Origin: CAZRNB01 sp964601355
Lineage (GTDB): Bacteria; Planctomycetota; Phycisphaerae; Sedimentisphaerales; Anaerobacaceae
DNA: 20,803 nt
Direction of reading: 5' to 3'
NCBI GenBank assembly: GCA_964601355.1
Contig: CAZRNB010000046.1
Span: forward strand, 1-20,803
The notes beneath the pieces were generated by a model that had not been told where the DNA came from, did not search any database, and saw only the letters and a program-made list of their open reading frames with translations. Below, piece by piece: positions 15,865-20,803 of the stretch; position 1 is the first letter of the stretch; each line of letters opens with the position of its first letter. The position numbers were made by a program, and so were the translations under genes.

Positions 15865-17751
15865 ATGGCGGTTGGTCCCACGCTGCATTACAGCCATGAA
15901 AATGTGCAGAGATGCTGGCTGTTAGCGATTGCAGTATTTGGCTTGAGCTGTCTTTTCTTTTCAGAAATTGTCAGCGGGTCTTTGTGGTCGTTTAATTTTC
16001 GAATATTGATTTCTCCGAGACTTTGGCGTCTGGATCGGTTCATTGTAATCGGCGTGAACATATTTGAGTATCCGTGGCAGATACTTGTTCTCGGACTGCT
16101 GATGGGGATTTTTGCTATTGTCCCGGTGTTGATATCGCAGCTTTTTAGCTTTCAGTACAGTCTTGTTTTTATTCTGGAGGTGTTTTTCTTAGCCGATTTG
16201 CCGGCCTTTGCGGCCTGTCTTTTAGTCAGTTGCGTTGCAGTGGCGTGCCGGCCTCTTCGTTTTCGCTCCCGCTTTGCTGCAATAATATTATGTACGGCTC
16301 CTCAGCTGATTTATTGGGGTTTTTTAGGAGGCGCAAAAGGCGTGGAACCCATCAAATGGGGCTTTTCTTTTGCGCCGTGGGTTTGCGCATGGCTCGTGGC
16401 TCTATCCATAGCAGGATTAGTTCTTGGCATAGGTCACTTTACACGTTATGTGCCGGGCCTGGTTTGGATGGTGACATTTGTTTTCTTTTTTTTGGCAGTG
16501 CTGACCTTTGAAATTAGAATAGGGCTTGATGAATTAGACTATCAGCTCTACGTGGCTAAAAATAATCCGGAGCACGTGAGCGAATTTCATGACCACAGCA
16601 TCACGGAAGCATTAGATAAGACGATCGATAACCCTGCCGTCAGAAAATATTTAACAGGATTCTTTTATCCTGATGAGCCGATACAATTGCGGCAGGAGCT
16701 CAAAAAAGAGATACAGGTTCAGCTTGGTTACGACCGTTGGCCGAGCTGGTTTATAGTGCCTGTTGAGTTGAAGTATCAGAAAAAAAGGCAATGGCTCGAG
16801 AAACAGTATGATTCATTTATCGATCCACGTAAGCCCTGGTGGATGCCAAAATTGCTTTATACCGAGTTTCACAAAAAGCGTTCCACCAGCGAACGAATGC
16901 CTATAGTGCTTTATTATAAAGCCCTTCTGAGTGAATACAGACCTGATATCGAGCTTCTCGGCCAGAAAGATATGCTGCATTTCTATAATGATTATCCGCA
17001 TCGGGAGTCTCTGCTTGTTTGGTATCGTCTTTATGACGACTTTCCACAGAGCGTCGAGGCAATTGAAGCACGTTGGCGGATTGCACAGCATTATGCAGGC
17101 CTTGTTCTGTTTGAGCAGGCCGATGCGCTTCTTGCTGAAGCGCAGACCAAACTCGCGGGATTGGCAGCGGGTGGCCTCAAACAAGAGCAAATGGATGAAA
17201 ATAGATTTTTTAGTAACCTGTTTAGTCCGCCGGCTAAATCTGCGATAACGGTTGTCAAGCTGGGAGAGCTGCAAAGAAAGCTGGCTCAGTTGCGCATCCT
17301 TATAGGGCCGGAAAACCAAACGCAGGAAGCCGACTCAAAAAAACGCCTGGCGGAATTTGTTATGTTGAATCCACACAGCCAGGATTATTCGAGGCGTATC
17401 AACAGTTTGCTCGAAACCACTGTGGCGAAAGACCGGAAAGACCCGCTCCGTGACAATATCTTATTGGCCAAAGCTAAACTTATTGCCGACGAGCAGATGC
17501 AGGCCGAGCAGTTGAGTCAGTTGCACAAAGAATTTCAAAATGCAGATGGAGGCGCGCAGGCGTTATACGAGTTGGCCCTATTAAAAATTGGGTTATGGCG
17601 CCGGCAAAGCGATGCAGCCACCGAGCAGAAAAAGAAGCTTTTAGCCGATGCCAGGGCGACCTTGATGAGCTTTATCAGTTTGTATCCCGACAGTATTTAT
17701 GCCGAGCAGGCTCAAAGAAATCTGGATGGATTGCCGGGAGTAGAAAAGTAG
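15865..17751 (+). CDS. Polytopic membrane protein with TPR-like extramembrane domain
   Basis: From ATG 15865 the protein has 628 aa. About six membrane helices lie in the first third (~17-37, 71-93, 96-127, 136-154, 170-190, 196-215), giving a Yip1-like appearance. A soluble region follows (~220-628) with aromatic-rich segments and helical pairs such as ALYELALLKIGLWRRQ and SFISLYPDSIYAEQAQRNLD, the end of which resembles the TPR repeats of YbgF/BamD-type proteins. No catalytic motif is visible and I do not recognise the family. The frame can start at ATG 15781, adding 28 residues, but those are encoded by the 7-nt repeat block and read like repeat translation, so I prefer 15865. Neither start has a clear Shine-Dalgarno. 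It may be co-transcribed with ahcY (175-bp gap). A cell-envelope role is the most that can be inferred. Confidence 0.72.
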   Translation: MAVGPTLHYSHENVQRCWLLAIAVFGLSCLFFSEIVSGSLWSFNFRILISPRLWRLDRFIVIGVNIFEYPWQILVLGLLMGIFAIVPVLISQLFSFQYSLVFILEVFFLADLPAFAACLLVSCVAVACRPLRFRSRFAAIILCTAPQLIYWGFLGGAKGVEPIKWGFSFAPWVCAWLVALSIAGLVLGIGHFTRYVPGLVWMVTFVFFFLAVLTFEIRIGLDELDYQLYVAKNNPEHVSEFHDHSITEALDKTIDNPAVRKYLTGFFYPDEPIQLRQELKKEIQVQLGYDRWPSWFIVPVELKYQKKRQWLEKQYDSFIDPRKPWWMPKLLYTEFHKKRSTSERMPIVLYYKALLSEYRPDIELLGQKDMLHFYNDYPHRESLLVWYRLYDDFPQSVEAIEARWRIAQHYAGLVLFEQADALLAEAQTKLAGLAAGGLKQEQMDENRFFSNLFSPPAKSAITVVKLGELQRKLAQLRILIGPENQTQEADSKKRLAEFVMLNPHSQDYSRRINSLLETTVAKDRKDPLRDNILLAKAKLIADEQMQAEQLSQLHKEFQNADGGAQALYELALLKIGLWRRQSDAATEQKKKLLADARATLMSFISLYPDSIYAEQAQRNLDGLPGVEK

Positions 17752-18016
17752 ATATATTGATTCCTTGCCCAATAGCGTTTAGTGTAGAGCGGTCGGGGGT
17801 ATTCTGAATCAAAATTATTATGGCGTCTCTGGATTTACGGATTATTGACCTCACTGCTTACAAAACATATCCCTGGTTCACCCAGTAATGCCAGTCCTCG
17901 ATAGCTTCTCTTGTATCCTTGTCCGCATCGGCGATTGGTTTTAATTGCGTCAAAGGAACAGCAAGGCCCCGTCTCTCCCATCGCATCATAACGAACATTT
18001 CGTGTTGACATTCCTC

Positions 18017-18070
18017 GCTCCGTCGCCATAGCTTTGGAGCGTCGGCGACTTCGGCAGCCATGCCTTCGGC
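18017..18070. repeat. Palindromic GC-rich insertion element in the CcbP remnant
   Basis: GCTCC (18017-18021) pairs with GGAGC (18036-18040), and GTCGCC (18022-18027) pairs with GGCGAC (18044-18049), so the two stems interlock. CTTCGGC occurs twice (18049-18055, 18064-18070), the second within the small hairpin GCCTTCGGC. On the minus strand it reads through in frame with the C-terminal CcbP piece, adding ~13 residues relative to the family. Confidence 0.55.
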
Positions 18071-18075
18071 AAGTA

Positions 18076-18144
18076 CACAAGTCATAAGTCATAAGTGCAT
18101 AAGGAAATTATACTTGTGCTCTTGTGCTCCTTTGCTCTTGTGAA
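18076..18144. repeat. Short tandem repeats: 7-mers then 8-mers
   Basis: AAGTCAT (18079-18085), AAGTCAT (18086-18092) and AAGTGCAT (18093-18100) are followed by CTTGTGCT (18113-18120), CTTGTGCT (18121-18128), CCTTTGCT (18129-18136) and CTTGTGAA (18137-18144). CACAAGT at 18076-18082 is the inverse of ACTTGTG at 18112-18118, so the tract can also fold on itself. It interrupts the CcbP-type gene. Confidence 0.7.
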
Positions 18145-18198
18145 CATTTTGCTCGCGATGCGATCCTCACGTTCGCAGTTTTTCTTCCCTTTAGCCAT

Positions 18199-18419
18199 AC
18201 TATCTTTTGCCCTTTCGACACCAGCTTAATGACCAGGCTCACTGATGACCTTTGAGATATAGAAACAGCCGCTGTTTTATGGACTCGCATCCACCGACAA
18301 CATTCGGCTGTAGCCAATTTGAAATAAGTATCGCGTCCCCAGATTTAAGACTGTGAATACTCATTTCCGAGGACTAACTCCTTTTCTCCCAGTTCTCCCA
18401 GTAAAGGTGGAAACGTAAG
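18199..18419. other. Spacer upstream of the CcbP remnant
   Basis: No gene I can support. A 15-bp palindrome AAACAGC-C-GCTGTTT lies at 18263-18277 and could be an operator for the minus-strand remnant, or chance. A minus-strand frame covering 18108-18317 runs into the 8-mer repeats and has no recognisable content; a 42-codon minus frame above it is equally featureless. Confidence 0.5.
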
Positions 18420-19262
18420 TCACTCTCTGATACCTAACTTCGCGTGGAAAAGAGCAGCGGTTTTCTGATAGGCGGCTGTTCGTTTACTACCACCTGTGTG
18501 TAAAGTGCCATCGGGTGCAGTCCATTCCCCAAACCAAATCAAGTCGTAAGCGCTGTATCGCCGAATGGAACGAAGTGCGGCTTCGTCGGAAACGAGCTGG
18601 GTTGCGATTTCCTTGATGAGTGGATGGTCAGGACTACGTATGGGTACGTCTTCGGCTCCCAGAACCAAATGACGATATACTCTATATGCAAACCAAGACG
18701 CTAAGTCGGTCTCGTGAGTGGGCCTACTTACTGCGTTGAATATACGCTCAAAGAGTTGTCTCTTTCCTGTGAATCGGGTGTAACAGACACCGTAGAGCGT
18801 CGCGATTGACCTATGCTTATCACTAGCGGGTGTGTCTTTTTCAAGACATGCAGAAATGAGATCGCTAACCTCACCTAAGGTGGCGTCTGAAGGGACATCT
18901 ATTCCAAGATCCTTTGCGAAGGAAAGTTGTCTTTCAGTCGGGGGTATTGGCTGATCTTGAACTTTCCTATCGTTACCGGATGGCTTAGATTTCGGCTTGC
19001 TGCGAAGAGTCTGGTCCGCAAGGATAGACAGGCCTTTCTCTGAGATAACGAAACCATTACCTTTTGCTTCTGCCGGTCGGGATTTATCAAGGCGTGTAAT
19101 GAGGCCATTATCTGTGAGGAAGTATCTGGTAATGGGTTGAAGCATTCGATCGCCGAGCCATGGCATATTATAGCGATCAATTGTGATCGTTCCGCCGTCC
19201 CGAAGAGCCTCAAGAACTTCTCGCTGGACTTTTGTGAGCTTTTTGATTTCCTTATTTGTCAT
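18420..19262 (-). CDS. Unknown protein with winged-helix-like N-terminus
   Basis: A 280-aa soluble protein. Residues ~7-83 have the pattern of a winged helix: KVQREVLEALRDGGTI, then a helix ending ITRYFLTDNGLITR and a hairpin GNGFVISEKG. A basic linker (~88-105) follows, then a short helical module PTERQLSFAKDLGIDVPSD (108-126), a type I associate with mobile-element proteins. The C-terminal half (~150-280) contains WFAYRVYRHLVLGAED and IRRYSAYDLIWFGEW and has no catalytic motif I know. No signal peptide. The ATG at 19262 has no Shine-Dalgarno. It lies ~140 bp downstream of the nuclease-like gene in the same direction, separated from it by the attC-like palindrome, so the two may be cassettes or a functional pair. 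A DNA-binding or regulatory role is only suggested. Confidence 0.65.
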   Translation of the reverse strand: MTNKEIKKLTKVQREVLEALRDGGTITIDRYNMPWLGDRMLQPITRYFLTDNGLITRLDKSRPAEAKGNGFVISEKGLSILADQTLRSKPKSKPSGNDRKVQDQPIPPTERQLSFAKDLGIDVPSDATLGEVSDLISACLEKDTPASDKHRSIATLYGVCYTRFTGKRQLFERIFNAVSRPTHETDLASWFAYRVYRHLVLGAEDVPIRSPDHPLIKEIATQLVSDEAALRSIRRYSAYDLIWFGEWTAPDGTLHTGGSKRTAAYQKTAALFHAKLGIRE

Positions 19263-19335
19263 CTAGGGTCAATGGAATTATGATGCCGCCATTACTATTC
19301 ACTTTCTGTTTATTGTTTTCCCGAAAAATAATGAC

Positions 19336-19407
19336 GCCTAACATGAGCATCACCGGTGTGGTATCGCGGCCAGCCACACCATGTCCGCGTGCATGCACTC
19401 GTTAACT
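19336..19407 (-). repeat. attC-like imperfect palindrome after the nuclease gene
   Basis: Read on the minus strand the 72-bp element opens with AGTTAAC (six of seven matches to RYYYAAC), contains the nuclease gene's TAA stop, and ends with GTTAGGC (19342-19336), the canonical GTTRRRY core of integron cassette sites. The arms pair in blocks (TAAC/GTTA, GAG/CTC, CAT/ATG, CAC/GTG) with unpaired bases between them, and close with a perfect 7-bp inner stem GGTGTGG/CCACACC (19355-19361, 19374-19380) around a 12-nt loop. Size, end motifs, asymmetry and position at a stop codon all fit an attC site. No integrase is visible in the window. Confidence 0.45.
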
Positions 19408-20193
19408 TTCTGTATTCTTCTCAATTGGAAAGAAAAATTCCCCGCAGAACTGAGACTGCAGCATTACGCTTGTCATGGCACCGTAGTGATCGAGCACGTA
19501 CTGCCAAAGAGCTCTGTGATCGTTCCGCGGGATGGAATCCCTGATTGCAAAGGCTCCTCCATTTTGCTCTAGTTCCATCGGATCACAAACGGCCTTCGCA
19601 TCTCGAAACATACGCCAGAGATGGCTGTTGCGGAATTCCGCGTAACCGTTACCAAACTCATTGGCGCACAGTTGACAACGATTGGTTCCCGCGAGGATGA
19701 CAGCATCGATTCCCCGGCACTGCCAGAAGTCGTTGTGCCGATAGTAGAAGCACCGTACCGTGCCTTGAAATCTCGGGCCTGGCGGTCGCCACACAGTCAA
19801 CGTCGCGAGACCGTACAGACGTATCTTGAATAACTGTAGCACGAAATCCGCGTCATCGTGTTCGCAACTTATCCAAAGAAGTCGGAACGCCATCTGGGGA
19901 GCGGGGGTGATCAGAAGCTGCGCCTCGGCATCCTTCACAATATCCGACAGACGGCTCCACGATTCCAGATACCTGACAATAGATGCGCAACCGGCCTTCG
20001 CGACGTCCGCACGGAAGTCACGGAAGGCTTGTGTTGGGGCTTTCCCCTTTGCTTCCACAACATGCGTCTCGTTCTGGTACTTTGCCATCAGGTCAGCGCG
20101 TTTCTCTTGAGGGTGTCGCGGAACATCGATCACTGTGAATCCTGCACCCTTAAGGAAGGCGCGTGCATGGCGTTTTGATGGCTCTTCACTCAT
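19402..20193 (-). CDS. PD-(D/E)XK nuclease-like protein with cysteine-rich C-half
   Basis: A 263-aa soluble protein. The N-terminal ~60 residues fit a restriction-endonuclease-like core: helix RHARAFLKGAGFTVIDVP, then D34 in RADLMAKYQNETH and the E47-x-K49 pair in VVEAKGK. This is the D...ExK arrangement that binds metal and cuts DNA. The C-terminal half has C159, C173, C176 and C203, with NRCQLCANEFGNGY looking like a zinc knuckle. AGGGA 7 nt before ATG 20193 supports the start. Its TAA stop lies inside the attC-like palindrome, as in an integron cassette. The gene looks richer in G+C than the pilus operon, suggesting transfer. It could be a stand-alone defence or mobile-element nuclease; there is no methyltransferase beside it, so it is not a normal restriction enzyme pair. 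Fold call moderate, function unknown. Confidence 0.68.
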   Translation of the reverse strand: MSEEPSKRHARAFLKGAGFTVIDVPRHPQEKRADLMAKYQNETHVVEAKGKAPTQAFRDFRADVAKAGCASIVRYLESWSRLSDIVKDAEAQLLITPAPQMAFRLLWISCEHDDADFVLQLFKIRLYGLATLTVWRPPGPRFQGTVRCFYYRHNDFWQCRGIDAVILAGTNRCQLCANEFGNGYAEFRNSHLWRMFRDAKAVCDPMELEQNGGAFAIRDSIPRNDHRALWQYVLDHYGAMTSVMLQSQFCGEFFFPIEKNTES

Positions 20194-20363
20194 CGCAGTA
20201 TCCCTGTGTGTGCCTAAGCTAACTTTTGTTTATATGGTTTCCTGATAAGACCCCTTGGTTCAGGAGTTGCCCTCCTTATTTTATTGGGGACAGTCAACAC
20301 TTTTCGATACCGTGAATATGTTGTTATCAGTTCCATATAGGATTTTACCCTAACGACAAAAAA
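20194..20363. other. Spacer with a GGGGACAGTC repeat word
   Basis: GGGGACAGTCAACAC at 20286-20300 resembles the dispersed GGGGACAGTC words that flank REP-type transposon relics in many metagenomic genomes (from memory). A 5-bp hairpin AGGAG/CTCCT is at 20262-20276. GCCTAAGCTAAC (20212-20223), read on the minus strand, is close to but does not match an attC core. No gene seen. Confidence 0.4.
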
Positions 20364-20606
20364 TCATCGGCGGCTACCGGTCGTCCGTCGGGATGGTTTG
20401 TCAGGCGTTTGTTCATCTATCTGCTCGTATGAAAGGGATGGGAGACTGGCCTGTTGTCGAGCATGTTCAATAGTCATTGCCACCAGATTACCCGTAGCAT
20501 CCAGATCAACATAAATGTTCTCGTTAATCTCTTTCGTTTCGGCAACTTTAAGCCCCGAAAACTCCATCAACGCCGTATCTGTATCAGGAAAATATTTGAT
20601 TCTCAT
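20364..20606 (-). CDS. DUF2283 family protein
   Basis: An 80-aa protein with the DUF2283 pattern: RIKYFPDTDTALMEF, then AETKEINENIYVDLDATGN and MTIEHA. The family is small, all-beta and widespread, and is usually encoded next to a DUF4258-like protein in an arrangement resembling toxin-antitoxin modules; no biochemical role is established. The last ~15 residues (QTPDKPSRRTTGSRR) are a basic tail beyond the family core. Its ATG overlaps the stop of the upstream gene by the 4-nt ATGA, indicating translational coupling. It lies 170 bp before the nuclease-like gene. Confidence 0.85.
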   Translation of the reverse strand: MRIKYFPDTDTALMEFSGLKVAETKEINENIYVDLDATGNLVAMTIEHARQQASLPSLSYEQIDEQTPDKPSRRTTGSRR

Positions 20607-20803
20607 TTTAATTGCCCTTTAAAGCTTCTGTCGAAAAAAGCATTGTGAACTGTTTCTCCGTCAGGAAGCAGAATAACTCGCAGAAATTTGCCCTCTTCAG
20701 GTATCTTTTTCCACTTGCGTATTCTACCGTCAGACTGAACCTCCGTATGGGATGGATTATCAATCGTGTCCTTAATCCACTCGTTTTTTATTATAGCACG
20801 GTC
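20603..20803 (-). CDS. DUF4258-like protein, partial (5' end beyond window)
   Basis: Too short for an ordinary open-frame listing because its start is outside the window. The minus strand reads open from 20803 to a TGA at 20603-20605, giving 66 residues: EWIKDTIDNPSHTEVQSDGR, then RKWKKIPEEGKFLRVILLPD, then TVHNAFFDRSFKGQLK. The tryptophan and DGR motif, the GK-LRV strand and the VHNAFFDR ending match the small proteins commonly paired with DUF2283, usually annotated DUF4258 or hypothetical. The ATGA overlap with the DUF2283 gene supports a two-gene unit. A toxin-like role is inferred from the pairing only. Confidence 0.7.
   Translation of the reverse strand, partial: DRAIIKNEWIKDTIDNPSHTEVQSDGRIRKWKKIPEEGKFLRVILLPDGETVHNAFFDRSFKGQLK

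Larger units (their letters stand above)
17858..18198 (-). pseudogene. Broken CcbP-type calcium-binding protein gene, middle replaced by repeats
   Basis: Two separated pieces match one small acidic protein family (CcbP-type calcium-binding proteins, ~105-115 aa). The N-terminal piece starts at ATG 18198 and reads MAKGKKNCEREDRIASKM before running into repeat sequence and a stop at 18082-18084. The C-terminal piece, in another frame, covers ~18016-17858 and reads ECQHEMFVMMRWERRGLAVP, then a QLKPI-DAD-AIEDWHYWVNQGY ending typical of the family. The expected middle (the strand plus a WYYYLED-like segment, ~55 residues) is missing; in its place lie an 8-mer array, a 7-mer array and a palindromic element (18017-18144). 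The ends are thus recognisable but the protein cannot be made whole. A 75-aa product from ATG 18085 remains possible but would lack the N-terminal half. Family call from memory of conserved motifs. Confidence 0.65.

Noticed and set aside
18108..18317. 69-codon minus-strand open frame upstream of the CcbP remnant
   Set aside because: It runs into the 8-mer repeats, has no recognisable motif, and overlaps the better-supported CcbP N-terminal piece in another frame.
20262..20276. AGGAG/CTCCT hairpin followed by a T-rich stretch on the plus strand, as a terminator
   Set aside because: The stem is only 5 bp and there is no plus-strand gene upstream to terminate.
1..20803. CRISPR array, tRNA, rRNA or insertion sequence
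   Set aside because: No spaced identical direct repeats, no tRNA arm sequences and no transposase motifs were seen; the short tandem repeats have no unique spacers.

Overview
This window most likely comes from a Gram-negative member of the PVC/Planctomycetota group, plausibly a Phycisphaerae-like lineage known from metagenomes. That is an inference from gene style: a PilM protein fused to a PilN-like membrane part, large companion proteins with low-complexity Gly/Arg/Met/Tyr segments, rare or weak Shine-Dalgarno sites, and intergenic spacers filled with degenerate 7-nt repeats. No rRNA, tRNA, CRISPR array, transposase or integrase is visible.

Layout. 1-487 has no convincing gene. A tRNA methylthiotransferase gene (mtaB, minus) diverges from a three-gene plus-strand operon (1892-8068): a PilM-PilN-like fusion and two large proteins, each with a single N-terminal membrane anchor. 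These probably form the inner-membrane alignment platform of a PVC-style type IV pilus. Between the second and third genes lie two GC-rich hairpins that can also pair with each other in an alternative fold. On the minus strand (12861 down to 8160) follows a cluster read as radical SAM/SPASM protein, MurF-like ligase, L-threonine aldolase and sugar-transfer-associated ATP-grasp ligase. It diverges from a family 4 glycosyltransferase at 13221. Together these suggest a pathway that builds a surface glycan and decorates it with amino acids or a short peptide. The glycosyltransferase is followed by S-adenosylhomocysteine hydrolase (ahcY) and by an unrecognised polytopic membrane protein with a TPR-like soluble part.

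The right end (17750-20803) looks accessory. It holds a wrecked CcbP-type calcium-binding gene whose middle has been replaced by short repeats and a palindromic element, an unknown protein with a winged-helix-like N-terminus, a PD-(D/E)XK nuclease-like gene whose stop codon lies inside a 72-bp imperfect palindrome resembling an integron attC site, and an overlapping DUF4258-like/DUF2283 pair of toxin-antitoxin style.

The most interesting points are the glycan-ligase cluster with its unusual Mur ligase (no N-terminal domain, altered substrate motif, four-cysteine tail), the heptamer arrays, the CcbP remnant rebuilt by repeats, the attC-like site, and the alternative hairpins in the pilus operon. 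All family calls come from reading motifs by eye; no database search was run.
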